Positions 52,401-60,563 of a stretch of 64,000 nucleotides of DNA are shown piece by piece; positions within the stretch are counted from its first letter, which is position 1, and the number at the start of each line of letters is the position of its first letter. Both the position numbers and the translations under genes were made by a program. The stretch lies in NCBI GenBank assembly GCA_029962745.1, contig CM057152.1:20891310-20955309 (forward strand), read 5' to 3'. The notes beneath the pieces are model-generated. The model did no database searches, was not told the origin of the DNA, and saw only the letters and a list, made by a program, of their open reading frames with translations. The DNA is from Echinometra lucunter (Eukaryota > Echinodermata > Echinoidea > Camarodonta > Echinometridae).

Positions 52401-54026
52401 ACTTACAACATGGTGAGCCATAAACCTCATCCATGTTATCAGTACCAACATGCAGACCTCCACCTTCAAAGATCATATGACTTTATGTTAAAGGCATTGG
52501 CTAACTTTGTGAGTAGCTGATTTAAAAAATTCTCAAACTGAGATGAAACATGTGTATGAGTACTTGTATTTGTACTCAAAAACCCTGAAACCAACCATAA
52601 TTTGGAATGAATAAGTGCAAGTTAGACGCAAACGGCAATTTTATTATCCTTTGTCTCACGAGACAATCACTAAGAGGACTACTTTGCTTGAATTTGAAAA
52701 TGCCGTTATGCGCCTCCCCCCGCGTGATACGCCAATACACACAATACGGTAAGGTGAGTCATACGCGCATGCGCACTCCTTATGTCTATTCTGTGCAACC
52801 GACTCTCGTATATTTTCCAAACATTGGTTCACATTTTTTATATTTAAAAATACTTCCTGTGGATATTATACTTTGAAACTTTCAGACTGGTATTTTTACA
52901 CTATAACCCTTATGTTTATCCCATTTTCAAGTAACAAAACAAGATTTTTTTAAAAATCATAACAATGTTAACCAATGTCTTTAATGACAGAGTTGTGTTT
53001 ATGAATATGATTTTATATTACCCTGCAATGGAATGATGAATGAAATCATTTGGTAGAATTCATCATTTTGAAATAGAAATCAAATCAAATCATTAAAACC
53101 TTTTTTTCTGTTATTCTACAGGAACTTCCACTCCCAAGTGTCCCAAGTCACCAGTGCCTTCCCGAGTGGATCATTCTCATAGGAGAAGGTCACCTTCACC
53201 ACCTCACGATCGCCTACAGTATCAGCGCCAAGAACTTGAGAAACAGAAGAGGCAACTACAGGAGCAGTATCAACTCAACAAGCAGAGACCACGGACCATC
53301 TCTAGCAGAGCATCCCTCGAAAGCAGGAACACTCCATCACAATCATCACCTCACCCTCCTGCAAGTTTCCCTGGCCAATCCAGGAGGCAGGATGGAGGAC
53401 GGACGCGATGTGCTGGAGATGGTTCTGAAGGGAAAAAACTGTCCGGTCCTGATGCGATAGGTCCAACCAGTCACCAGCTAGCCCAACTCAGACGTAGTCA
53501 TGGTGACAGTCTCAATAGAAAGTTGTGGCCCAAGTCATGGGAACTGCAAGATGAAATGGCCAGGTCAAGTGATGAGGCAGAAGAAATATATGATCTTAAA
53601 AGTGAGTGTAAAATTCTATTTGCCTTCTTTCTGATTCATGAATTAAACTTGGATTTTAAGGAAGACCATGAAAAACAAAAATAACTTGAAGCATGTCAAA
53701 ATGGTTGTATACCACACATATTATCTGTAATTTTGTACTTAAACTATAAATGTTGAATATGAATATAAAATGTTTTACAGAAGAAAAATTGAAGCACTGT
53801 AAGGAAAGCTTATAGCTCTTTGATAAATTAGAAAACATTGTCCATATTCCAAAGTTTCCTTGACTATTCTATGAATAGGTGATGATGTATACTATTTTTA
53901 ATGTTGACTCATTTTTTTTTGGTAGAACACTTTTCCCCAAGATGGAATGGCACACTAAGACCCAGACATGTCCTCCAGTTCAGACCAATAGGTTCCTCAA
54001 GACAAGAAGGGCAGACTGAAGCATGA
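27015..54026 (+). CDS. Large ankyrin-repeat/coiled-coil protein, complete, sixteen exons
   Basis: Exons: 27015-27458, 28458-28651, 32191-32404, 38172-38427, 42574-42722, 43449-43602, 44361-44559, 45316-45449, 45935-46095, 46495-46948, 47612-47781, 49274-49351, 49864-50027, 50838-50968, 53122-53601, 53926-54026. Every junction is GT-AG and in phase, giving 1160 residues; the start is in CACCATGC. Residues about 8-660 are some 18 ankyrin repeats (TALHWAV, TPLHLAV, TPIHWAV, SPLHYAA, TPLLWAS, TPLHIAA), which are protein-binding solenoids. Residues 660-760 are a Lys/Ser-rich linker, 770-970 charged coiled coil, 970-1160 a basic Ser/Pro/Gln-rich tail. There are no membrane segments. I do not recognise the orthologue; inversin-like ankyrin proteins are the nearest in style. 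The exon 4 start was chosen at 38172 because it restores repeat spacing; the AG at 38110 is the alternative. An X-box-like site upstream would fit a ciliary role, which is speculative. Confidence 0.88.
27880..28052. repeat. (ATT)n microsatellite in ankyrin intron 1
   Basis: About 170 bp of TTA repeats with rare C/G changes. It flanks the TAC repeat that hosts the MITE at 28096-28282. Confidence 0.95.
28096..28282. mobile_element. MITE inserted into a (TAC)n microsatellite
   Basis: CAGGGAAAAAAA at the left and TTTTTTTCCCTG at the right are inverted termini. The flanks ACTACTAC and ACTTCTAC differ at one base, fitting an 8-bp hAT-type duplication, though the repetitive flank weakens this. TAC repeats continue on both sides (28058-28095 and 28283-28395). 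Confidence 0.65.
28283..28396. repeat. (CTA)n microsatellite, right half
   Basis: CTA repeats with a few TTC interruptions, ending 60 bp before exon 2 of the ankyrin gene. Confidence 0.92.
28652..29261. other. Ankyrin intron 2, proximal part
   Basis: AT-rich unique intron. No feature recognised. Confidence 0.5.
29262..29881. mobile_element. TIR element of ~620 bp with internal doubled block
   Basis: The left end ATATCGTCGCCTTCTCGGAA, followed by AAAGGCC, pairs with the inverted right end ATATCTTCGGCTTCCCGGAA followed by AAAGGCC. Inside, GTCTATGCGCGTAAGCACGT and flanking GGAAAAAGG sequence are doubled at about 29531-29600 and 29638-29695. No protein of known type. Target duplication not seen. 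Confidence 0.75.
29882..32190. other. Ankyrin intron 2, distal part
   Basis: Mostly unique AT-rich DNA. About 30885-31075 contains AAAACCTGTGTATGAAGACC and TTTATAGACAGGTGGTCATT, a pattern of a dispersed repeat with 'CCTGTCTATAAAGACCACC' motifs on both strands. An A-rich run lies at 31182-31207. Confidence 0.4.
32405..34185. other. Ankyrin intron 3, proximal part
   Basis: Unique AT-rich intron. The stretch 33240-33490 begins with a T-run and is A-rich downstream, as for the inverted tail of a retroelement, but I cannot identify it. Confidence 0.4.
34186..36186. mobile_element. TIR-bounded element with 157-bp satellite core (family C)
   Basis: GTCTCGCCCAC (34186-34196) and its exact complement (36176-36186) bound the element. 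The left end folds as a hairpin (GTCTCGCC with GGCGAGAC), followed by GTCCGTCCGTCC repeats, as in families A and B. The core array is 34265-35180. The distal part contains a ~378-bp direct duplication (from about 35268 and 35646) with GGGTGCCGGGCAACATTTTG and CATAAATACTC in each copy. No coding frame. Confidence 0.75.
34265..35180. repeat. 157-bp tandem repeat array, about six units
   Basis: GTGCAAGACTCTCTTATSAC recurs at 34413, 34570, 34727, 34884 and 35040, a step of 156-157 bp. Each unit has CAGTCAGAGGTCACATGGTA and AAGGTCAAAGGTCATTTCAG, so a DR1 pair of AGGTCA half-sites plus another half-site is kept in every unit. Confidence 0.92.
36309..37096. mobile_element. ~790-bp hAT-like TIR element
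   Basis: The left end CATGGCCATACGCAGG and the inverted right end CATGGCCGTATGCGCA are matched for most positions. Flanks CTTTGTAG and CTGTGTAG differ at one base. Inside, GGTCACTTTCATTGAAGAAT and GATGCTGTCC blocks recur inverted near 36855-36893. G and C runs lie near the ends. Confidence 0.72.
37195..37330. repeat. Dispersed repeat fragment (copy of 25920 family)
   Basis: CCCTGGGAAGACTCATCAGC and TGCTGCTCTTCCTGAGAGC match the segment at 25965-26015. It ends near GATATAATAAAGTGACATG. Confidence 0.55.
37420..37480. repeat. (GAT)n microsatellite
   Basis: ATG/GAT repeats of about 60 bp in ankyrin intron 3. Confidence 0.95.
37735..38095 (+). mobile_element. tRNA-derived SINE (SINE2-like)
   Basis: An A-box-like GTGGTCTGATGAATATG lies about 40 bp ahead of a B-box-like GAGTTCAAGTCCCGCC, the internal Pol III promoter arrangement of a tRNA head. 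A unique body follows, and the 3' end is CCCTATATAAATGTAATATA with TAT repeats, a tail typical of echinoderm tRNA SINEs. It ends ~75 bp before exon 4 of the ankyrin gene. Confidence 0.75.
38428..39097. other. Ankyrin intron 4, A-rich and GA-rich part
   Basis: A-rich sequence with (GA)n at 38952-38972. It begins with TTTATTTATTTACTTACAGT at about 38612, possibly the inverted tail of a retroelement. Not resolved. Confidence 0.4.
39098..39490. mobile_element. TIR element with 5-bp candidate duplication
   Basis: GGTGTGTTTTTTGAGGGTAA at the left and its near-exact complement (ending CCCTCAAAAAACACACC) at the right. CAATA lies directly outside both ends (39093-39097 and 39491-39495). The interior is GC-richer than the intron. 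No transposase. Confidence 0.8.
39885..40250. repeat. Tandem triplication of ~120-bp unit
   Basis: CTATGATTGTGAAGTAGTGA through GTGTGTGAAGACTGGAA and ATAACTCTTGGTTTGTTT occurs three times in a row (starting about 39889, 40005 and 40131). It is a small minisatellite in ankyrin intron 4. Confidence 0.88.
40330..40614 (+). mobile_element. LINE 3' end fragment
   Basis: CAGGGCCCCCTGGAAAACAG, then GGGGCCACACTG and an AAATAAATAAATTTAAAAAA tail, as at 4800-4888. It is a 5'-truncated CR1/L2-like copy. The left border is uncertain. Confidence 0.6.
40665..41215. repeat. Direct duplication of ~300 bp
   Basis: The segment from GAAAATGATGAAAGTACAGT through AATATGATGTCACAGTTGTC to ATGTATCATGCAATATTG is repeated immediately downstream (second copy from about 40968) with moderate divergence. 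It lies in ankyrin intron 4. Confidence 0.88.
41216..42573. other. Ankyrin intron 4, distal part
   Basis: AT-rich unique sequence. A GC-richer patch at 42120-42250 has GCGCACGCG-type dinucleotides but no recognised element. Confidence 0.45.
42985..43137. mobile_element. Foldback MITE with conserved core (copy 2)
   Basis: GTTTCATAAAAACTTGTTAT pairs with ATAACAAGTTTGATGAAAT. The core CTTGCATCTGATTGGCTGAG followed by AGCAAATTTGT is shared with the copies at 5860 and 44701. Intronic. Confidence 0.75.
43658..43804. mobile_element. 147-bp hAT-like MITE with exact 8-bp target duplication
   Basis: GTTACCTG flanks both sides (43650-43657 and 43805-43812). Termini CAGGGATGGAGTCGAGGCCG and, inverted, CAGTGATGGAGTCAAGGCCG. 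It lies about 55 bp after the exon 6 donor of the ankyrin gene and is unusually GC-rich there. Confidence 0.9.
44101..44150 (+). ncRNA. Hammerhead ribozyme-like fold
   Basis: The invariant core CTGATGA (44109-44115) and GAAA (44135-44138) enclose a perfect 6-bp stem II, GGTAAG with CTTACC and a 6-nt loop. An 8-bp stem I, TCATTCTC (44101-44108) with GAGAATGA (44143-44150), closes the outside. Between GAAA and stem I lies only TGTT, leaving a minimal stem III as in the hammerheads of Penelope-like elements and retrozymes. One extra T (44116) sits between the core and stem II, which may reduce or abolish activity. Confidence 0.6.
44154..44188 (+). promoter_or_regulatory. Histone-mRNA-type stem-loop plus CAAGAAA element
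   Basis: GGTCCT-TTTC-AAGACC (44154-44169) has the 6-bp stem and UUUC loop of replication-dependent histone 3' ends, with one C-A mismatch. CAAGAAAT follows at 44181, 11 nt after the stem, where sea urchin histone genes carry CAAGAAAGA for U7 snRNA pairing. It lies directly downstream of the hammerhead-like fold and is not attached to any histone gene here. Confidence 0.55.
44701..44850. mobile_element. Foldback MITE with conserved core (copy 3, inverted core)
   Basis: GGGAGCGTTTCACAAAGTG pairs with CACTTCATGAAATGCTCCCC. The core appears as CTCAGCCAATCAGATGCAAG, the complement of that in copies 1 and 2. Intronic. Confidence 0.75.
44851..45315. other. Ankyrin intron 7, distal part
   Basis: AT-rich, with a CT-rich pyrimidine stretch (45045-45140) ahead of exon 8. 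Nothing else recognised. Confidence 0.5.
45450..45934. other. Ankyrin intron 8
   Basis: Unique AT-rich intron with a T-run before the exon 9 acceptor. No feature recognised. Confidence 0.5.
46096..46494. other. Ankyrin intron 9
   Basis: Unique AT-rich intron with a good pyrimidine tract and CCCAG acceptor. No feature recognised. Confidence 0.5.
47008..47500. repeat. ~490-bp (CTT/CCT)n polypyrimidine tract
   Basis: Almost every base is C or T for about 490 bp, in CCT and CTT units. It lies in the ankyrin intron between exons 10 and 11. Such polypurine-polypyrimidine runs can form triplex (H-DNA). Long open frames on both strands here are artefacts. Confidence 0.95.
47893..48115 (+). mobile_element. 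tRNA-derived SINE
   Basis: The head GTGGCTCAGTGGTAGAGC (A box) and GGGTTCGAAACC (B box) are about 33 bp apart and look like a tRNA with a degenerate anticodon arm. The body continues past the tRNA-like part (CCAAGTCCTTCGGACGGGAC), and there is no closing acceptor stem, so it is a SINE rather than a tRNA gene. It sits in ankyrin intron 11. Confidence 0.8.
48116..49164. other. Ankyrin intron 11 remainder
   Basis: AT-rich unique intron. No repeat or exon-like feature recognised. Confidence 0.45.
49165..49222 (+). pseudogene. Decayed duplicate of ankyrin exon 5
   Basis: GATTGATTCCCTGGTTG, a one-base gap, then TCACGGTGGTGATCCCTC and TGATCGATGA match exon 5 (42587-42643) at about 89% over 57 bp. 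The missing base breaks the frame, and no splice sites border it. It lies in intron 11 of the same gene, about 6.6 kb downstream, and shows that a piece of the repeat-coding region was copied and lost. Confidence 0.8.
49384..49468. repeat. ~85-bp palindromic element (copy 2)
   Basis: GTCTGTTTGGAGCCAGAAGG pairs with CCTTCTGGCTCTGGACAGA. Same family as 7966-8056, here 33 bp after the exon 12 donor of the ankyrin gene. Confidence 0.75.
50440..50660. mobile_element. Possible small inverted/direct repeat element
   Basis: GTGGTGTCAGCAGTGGGAT (about 50446) is nearly complementary to ATCCCACTGCTGCCACCAC (about 50609-50627), and CATTAAATAAA..GACACCAGTCACAAT occurs twice (about 50553 and 50630). Class unknown. 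Confidence 0.5.
51131..51166 (+). ncRNA. Decayed hammerhead-like hairpin
   Basis: TTGATGA is followed at once by a perfect 7-bp stem CGGACAG/CTGTCCG with a 5-nt loop, then GAACGTT. The hammerhead core would read CTGATGA and GAAA, so one core base differs and one A is missing. I could not find a stem I. It precedes the histone-type stem-loop at 51204, as in the 44101 copy. Confidence 0.4.
51204..51239 (+). promoter_or_regulatory. Histone-type stem-loop plus CAAGAAAGA
   Basis: AGTCCT-TTTC-AGGACT (51204-51219) is a perfect 6-bp stem with the UUUC loop. CAAGAAAGA (51231-51239), the exact sea-urchin histone downstream element, follows after 11 nt. The outer pair is A-U rather than the usual G-C. 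It is not next to a histone gene. Confidence 0.6.
51317..51901. mobile_element. TTAA-flanked palindromic MITE (family 3, copy 2)
   Basis: TTAA at both ends (51317-51320, 51898-51901), with AGGAGAATGCAACCCAG and CTGGGTTGCATTCTCCTT as inverted termini. It is about 90% like 16937-17524 by eye and mostly self-complementary. Its right TTAA is also the left TTAA of the next element. Confidence 0.92.
51898..52386. mobile_element. TTAA-flanked element (family 4, copy 1)
   Basis: Begins TTAAAGGGGGTACCCAATGC and ends TGTGTAATCACTTTAA; the TIR is short (AAAGKGRKT). It is nearly identical to 55228-55704. Inside, GGGTACCCACTTTGACGTCA (52199-52219) is inverted relative to 52095-52114, so two full TGACGTCA sites (52095, 52212) face each other. 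Non-coding. Confidence 0.88.
52388..52403 (+). promoter_or_regulatory. Histone-type stem-loop without downstream element
   Basis: AGTCCT-TTTC-AGGACT again, immediately after the TTAA of the previous element. The following ACAACATGGTGAGCCATAAA matches sequence downstream of the 44154 stem-loop (ACATGGTGAACCATAAAG), but the CAAGAAA part is missing, apparently deleted. Confidence 0.5.
52488..52984 (+). mobile_element. TTAA-flanked MITE (family 2, copy 2)
   Basis: TTAAAGGCATTGGCTAAC and, inverted, TTAAAGACATTGGTTAAC bound it, and it is the reverse complement of 10119-10623. It ends ~140 bp before exon 15 of the ankyrin gene. Confidence 0.87.
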
Positions 54027-55227
54027 TGGATACTGAGAGGATCTGTCGATGAAGACTGCCAGATATATCTGCAGCAAATCACATAGAACAATTTTCCATG
54101 ACAGTAAAAGGAAGGAAATGTTGTGCACTCTGATGCCTTGGTCAAGTGAGAAACCAATGTTGTATGGATCTGTAATAGTTTGCAGTTATTCATGAGCTTC
54201 CTATAGATGAAGTACCTCAAGATGTTTAGCTAGAGCTCTGTCATATGCACTCTCCATCATTCTCCATGGCACCTTTATGTAAAGAGAGGTCAGTGACTGT
54301 AGAGTGGAACCTTGTTTTAAAAAATTCCTTCGGACCAAGGAATGACCTTGATGTGGTCAGAATGAAACTTGGATGCAGAATGATGGGAACTGCAGAATTG
54401 CCTTTGTAATGAGAGTTTGTTACATTTTTTTTCTTCAAGGTCCCATGGTATGACCCACTCTTTAGGAGCATTCATCCAGAAGAGAAATGCAGACACCTCA
54501 CTCTCCCTTTCCTGCAACTCCCTATATTTTTTCCAACTCCATAGCACACAATGTCTAATTGCCTATAAGTGTTATCATTGAAAATTGAAATTAGCACTGT
54601 GCCTGTGTGTTGCACTCCTATTTCAAAACCCAGGACAGCACACTGCCCATGCCCTGAAGAAAGTATGTATCAAGAGATGTTGATTTGTCAACAATTTTCC
54701 AATACTTCATAGGGGAAACCAGCAATGATGATATTTGTAGGGCAGTGTTTGTTACATTGCAGCCCATACATGTAGATGAGATCCTGTTCTTTAAAAACAT
54801 CAAGTTACAAAAAAAAATGGATTTTTAAAAGCTCTTTACACTTATTGTGAATGGCATTCAGTAGACCACAGCTTTAATCTTTTACGTGTAGTTTTTCTGA
54901 CTAGCCAAAATGTGTCTTTCAATCAGTGATATATGCCAAATATATTCTGCCTTTGAGGCTTATTTCACCTTGCCTATATTTTTTTTTACTTTCTTGTAAA
55001 CTGGTTGACAACTGTACTTTTTATTCACTCTTTGTTTTACTTTTTCATATTTATGTATTTCTCTTTTACTGCCAAACTCCGCAAGATGCCTAAAATGTTA
55101 TGGCTGAAATTGTACCCTCCTGATATAAGGGGCCATATTCAATTCAGTGCCTGGAATACATATTTTGCTTAGAATTTTACTTGGCTATGTAAAACAGCTT
55201 GACTTGTATTCAGATCACATTAATGCT
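54027..55227. other. Ankyrin gene 3' UTR, proximal part
   Basis: Unique sequence after the stop codon with no exon-like frame. I saw no AATAAA here, so the 3' UTR may run on into the MITE at 55228 and beyond. Confidence 0.4.
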
Positions 55228-55704
55228 TTAAAGGGGGTACCCAATGCTGAAACATTGTTAGCTCATTTAAAAGAGCATGATTTTATTAGCAGAAAATCAT
55301 CTGCCTAAAGTTTTTTAAAAAGTCTTGTTGCCAAGGAAACCCCCAAATGTGGTAAGATTTCAGGATATTTTTGACCACTCAGCTGTGACCCGGTTTCAAC
55401 TGGGTACCCACGTTTACGTCAAAATGACAAAATGTCGGGCACTTCTAGCAAAATGCGCGCAAGGTATAATACATATTGTACAGTCTAGCGCGCGGCACAA
55501 CTGCAATGCGCGAAGCTGGGTACCCACTTTGACGTCATACCTCATACTCCAATTTTTTGGTCAGCTCTTGACTTTTTTATGAGAAAATTAGCCAAAATAC
55601 ATTGATTTCGATTGAAAATCATCATATTTTTAATGTAATGTTTCTTAGAATTCTATTCTCGACCATATATTAAAATATTTTTTACCATTGTGTAATCACT
55701 TTAA
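55228..55704. mobile_element. TTAA-flanked element (family 4, copy 2)
   Basis: TTAAAGGGGGTACCCAATGC to GTGTAATCACTTTAA, over 90% like 51898-52386. The left CRE-like site is lost by a small deletion; the right TGACGTCA is kept (55530-55537). It may be part of the ankyrin 3' UTR. Confidence 0.88.
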
Positions 55705-56526
55705 GGCCAAAAAAAAAACCCACTGTGACATCATAAAGTCCATCCCAAATAACGTGACGAAAAGGTGTTGCAATGTATGCACAGATATAGAATTGACATG
55801 TGCACAGCATATCATGACTGTGTATGTAGGAAAACTACATGCCAGCTTGTCAGACTTCCAAAGTAATTAGCTGTCTTAGACTTACGGTAAAGTACTTAGC
55901 CAAAAGATGCAATTGAATATTGAAGTTGGCTAAGTATTTTACTTAAGCCTAGAATTGAGTAAAATACTTATAATTCTAAATTAAGTATCAAGTTGAATAC
56001 CGGCCCAAGACTTGATGAAATATTACTACTTTGTGCCTTCTAAATTTTCATCCTAAATGATGAATATGATTGTTTGAATACAAGTTTAGTATGAAATATG
56101 CTTGTATCTTTGAAAGTAGTTTTCTGTGATTATTTTATATAGCCAATAATGATTTTATCATTTGTTTGAATGAGTCTAAAGTGTCTACTGTATGTCACAA
56201 CATGAGATATCACTAAAGATTTACAGGCTTTATATTGGCAAGTATAATCTTTGTTTAGGTGGTTCTATGTATTAAATGATAAGTTGATCAGATAGTGTGA
56301 GGGAAATTGATTTTAAAAAAACCCTCCTCATATATAAACAAATCTTTTGCTCCATCCCACCTTTTGCTATTTTCTTCATCGTAAGGTGCATATTTTGCAC
56401 TATCCTATGGATTTTACTGTAATATACAAATATGTACATTATACTAATGACAATCATATTGTAAATTGTGAAAATAACAAATATAATGCATTCAATTTAA
56501 TTCCTGAGGCTGAATTGCGATGTAGC

Positions 56527-56539
56527 AATAAAGAATAAA
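56527..56539 (+). terminator. Candidate polyadenylation signals of ankyrin gene
   Basis: AATAAAGAATAAA gives two signals in 13 bp, 2.5 kb after the stop codon. It is the first clear AATAAA pair downstream on the plus strand. Unproven. Confidence 0.35.
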
Positions 56540-56699
56540 TACCTTGAACTATGAAGTATGTGACTATTTGCTTTGTCTGTATCTAAAGTAAGTTTGAGCT
56601 ATGGGATTCTCCACTTCTTCTTTTCCTACCCCTACTCATAATCTGCTCCTCCAAAAGTGTTATGAACAGGGAATTGTATGAAATGTATTAAAGAAATGA

Positions 56700-56830
56700 A
56701 AGAGAGAGAGAGAGGCAGTCAGTCATTGCCAGAAGAGAGAGGGAGAGAGAGAGAGAAGCAGACAGGCAGACATTGCCAGAAGAGAGAGGGAGGGAGACAG
56801 ACAGACAAACAGAAAGAGAGAGAAGAAGAT
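56700..56830. repeat. (GA)n-rich repeat with doubled block
   Basis: GAGA runs, with GCAGRCAGKCATTGCCAGAA followed by GAGAGAGGGA occurring twice (about 56716 and 56758). Confidence 0.85.
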
Positions 56831-56839
56831 AGACAAAGA

Positions 56840-59800
56840 AGGTAGAGGGATAAAGGATCAAGCAAAAAGAAAAAGAAACAGAATAGAAGAAGACACAAAA
56901 AAAAGAGAAGAGAAAGATTAAAACTAAGATAGATGAACATTACATTTTAGAGAATTTATGAGACCAAGTCAACATGGGCACCTACATAATATAAACCGTA
57001 CTGTAAGTAAAATATTCTTAAAGATTAACTTGAGTTGTGGTCATGCGATAATAAAGTGAAAGATACTGTTTTAAAGCAGTGGGAATACAGTAGGTTGATT
57101 GAGTGGTAAACGGAAATTGCACATATACCCCGAGGTTCTGAAGTCAACACAACTATTAGTCTTATTGAAAACCACATGCACTGAACACAGTAATGGGTAA
57201 ATTAGACTACAAAAAATTAATGTGGGGGGGGGGGTGGGAACACTCAAGCTGTTTCTTGTGATATGAGGACATTTGGAGAGTAATCCCTTTCAGGGGGACA
57301 TTTCTACTATGATATTCTTCCAAACTGACATCAAAAGACTGAGATACCTAAAAAGAATTATCTTTTCACTTCCTCTTTAAATTTCAATCAACTTTCCTCC
57401 ACACTTACAACAAAGAAAAACAAATCAAAAACATCTTGGCACAAATCCTTGATCTGGTAAAGAAATAAGAAAAACGTTTCTTTAATCTTCACCTTTACAT
57501 TTGCTGCAACAATATTTCATGCTCAAAAGGAAAAAAAAAAAGATATCTCTCCACAATATCATTGTGACATTTTCATGCATTTGGACATAGTCCACTTAAA
57601 TGATAAATGATCTAATTATAGAAACGATCAATTCGTTACAATACAATTAATGCTTAGAGTGAAATATTTCACTTTACATTCATCCAGACCTTGTAAGTTT
57701 GAATATGAACTACTGTTATCTCTCAATCATACTTGAAAATTCTATAACAGCGATGAATGATGTACAAGTGCCTAGTATAAATGCTTGTAAAGGCATGTTC
57801 ACATATGTCATAGTAAATGGCCACAAAAACATACACACACAAAAAATGCAGCACTTAAGAGTGCAGTAAATGAATGGAAAGTGATTAAGAGTGGTGCAAC
57901 ATTAGTTCTCTTACCTCTGTGTAGCAAGGGCCGTGGAACGATTTTTTTTTTTAAAGTGGAGGAGAGCCGACACCCAATCAGGCAAGGTCCAGGGGGGGGC
58001 AGAGTATGGATTTGCAAGCTATCAGCAATTCAAATATCTTTTTTTTTAAAAACACTTTACAGGTTTTTCTTTTTTCTTTTCAATTTTGAAGCCAAAATGA
58101 GAGGGGACGGCAGCCCCTAGCCCAACCCCCCCCCTCCTGCGGCCCCCGTGTTGAAAGATACAGAAATGTGAAGCCCAGTGCGCTTGAAACCAAAACCCGC
58201 TGTTTTTAGTGGCAGTTTACCATGGCTTATGTGAACAAGCTGTTGTGTCATTAAATGACTTTTATCTACATCTCATAATCTACAGAATATTTTATTATAG
58301 CCAGTGTATAGTATGGCTAAATGTTTGTGTCAGCAACATTTAGTACACATATTACCAGTAAAGAAGTATAGGAATCATGTTGTTTTACCAAGTTCGTCTA
58401 GCTGCTACGGTTTTGTACATTTAGTCAACCAATTTTAGGAAAAATTATACTTGCATAACAAAATAAAGATTGATACCCCTCCTTTGCAATTTACATCTTG
58501 CTCCTGTACCATCATGTGAAAAAAAGTTAACTTGCAGAAATTATAAGGCCCAAATTTAATAAAATCAAATAACAAAGAATTACACTGCAGACCTTAAACT
58601 GTCAGTATGACATAAATGTCATTTCCAAACTTAGTTATGGCTGGTAATATAATTGGGCTTGTGAAATACACTTTCTGTCCCCTAAAGCCCCTACCTCACT
58701 GGGATGGCCACAGCTCATGACTAGTTGTAAACACAAAATTGTGAGAAGATATCCAAATTAGTAACAATTTTCACTTGGAACCACGCTGGATTGTATGTCG
58801 CAAGAAATCTCATCGAAATATGGGGTTAATTTCGCCTGTAGTTCGCTTTCAAGTGGGGTTTTTGAAAAATTATTTATACTTGCCACTGTTGCATGACAGT
58901 CATGCAACAGTTCACGCTTTTTCTATACTTTTCTCTACTCTATATATTTTCATAGGGTCGCCAACCCCTCAAAAAGTCATCTCACATTTCTAGCACTTTC
59001 TGACTATTGGAAACCAAAGTGAGCAGCATTCAAGACTCATTCAAGATGGGTTTGTAACAACTCTGTGACTATTTTGAGGGAAAATTTGTCCTGCAAAGTG
59101 TTTGAACATGTTCAAAATTTCTGTGACACAATTGCAAGGCCCTGTGACTCTCAAAGGATATTGAGACCCCCCATCCCCAAATCATTTCAAGACATTTTTT
59201 GGAAACTCCCTTGCGATCACAACAGGTCGCAAACAGTCATAGCATAGTGAGATAGGGGCTTAAGCAACTCTCCCATAAAAGTGATAGGTTTTCCAGAAAG
59301 TTCACAAGACTTACCTAAAACTTCAGGAAAGGTTAGATATAATTTTTGCCCAAATAACAGACTACCTTAATGATATATCACTGATGAATATAAGTAGCTT
59401 GGTACTCACACAGAACAACAATGATATGGCAGAATTGTGTACGCAGACTATATAATTTCCAAATTTATTTACACAGATATATCCCACAATCTGATTTTAT
59501 GAAGGAGTAATAAACCCCTATGATTCCTGCAAACATTGAATTTATTCACAGTTTATTTTCATAAACTTAAAGCAAAATTGCAAACCAACAACCTCAGAAC
59601 AGTGATATGTACATGTATACATTGGAAGTTTGGGTTAGAGCTCCAATAACATTTCTAATTTCAATATATTCATTTTGATAAGCTTTGGCAGTTTCACAAT
59701 AAAATTCTTTTGCAACGAAATTTCATTAACAAGTTATAATACCTTCAATACCTCTGTGTAACAAACTTTTTCCCCAAATCCTAAAACCTCCATAACCATG

Positions 59801-60400
59801 AACTAGATGAAATAGAAATATATTGCAAAGACAGAAGCAAGAAATATATACCTCCCTCCTCCTCCTTTCTCATATTACATGTGATATGATAGGATGAAAG
59901 AATAAATTTAGATTACAGACAAATAATTCTAAAATGTCACACATTCATACATTCATAATCCATAACTATTGTCAGATGAGGGTGTGCAAATGTACAAAGA
60001 AACCCATTTTCAGAAAGATTACAGCATGGCACTAAGTCTAAATATCTTCGGCCTAAACACTGCTTGCCTATCAAAGATAGCGTAAGTTCCGGAAATGATG
60101 AAAAGCACTATCCTCATTCCTCACACAGTACTGTCCTCACAGAAAGTTATCAAATTTGCACTTGATAATAAAGACTGCAAATGAATTAATACATGAGGAA
60201 GTTTTGTTGTCTTAGTTGCATGTATGATATCATCAGTAAATTAATGAAGAATTTTGTTACTTGTGATGTGCATATCAATTGTATTTATGAGCAGCTTTTC
60301 ATCTATTTGATTGCACCATAAGGCCTAGAATTTGCTACTAAAAAAACAAACCAGAAGTAAAAAGCAACGGACGGTAAGTAAATGAATTTTGGTGGTAGTC
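56840..60400. other. Intergenic/3' flank between ankyrin gene and PCMT1
   Basis: Mostly unique AT-rich DNA. A GC-richer patch at 57925-58150 has GGGCCGTGGAACG near the left and CTGCGGCCCCCGTG near the right, with G and C runs, and may be a decayed hAT-like MITE. TTTATT at 59533 could be a minus-strand polyadenylation signal for PCMT1. No further exon found. Confidence 0.4.
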
Positions 60401-60563
60401 CAGGGTGCCGTTGCATAAAAAACTTGCTATAATAGTAACTTTGTCATCAATGGTAACTACCATGGTAACATTGCTCAACAGCCAATCAAAATCCAGTATC
60501 CCATGAAAGTTACCATTGATGACAAAGTTACCAAAATAGCAAGCTTTATGCAATGGCACCCTG
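60401..60563. mobile_element. Foldback MITE with CAGGGTGCC ends
   Basis: CAGGGTGCCGTTGCATAAA (60401-60419) is nearly the complement of TTTATGCAATGGCACCCTG (60545-60563). The arms continue as TAACTTTGTCATCAATGGTA and its complement. The centre has CAGCCAATCAAAATCC, recalling the core of the 5860 family. CTACCATGGTAAC inside resembles an RFX X-box. Confidence 0.85.
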
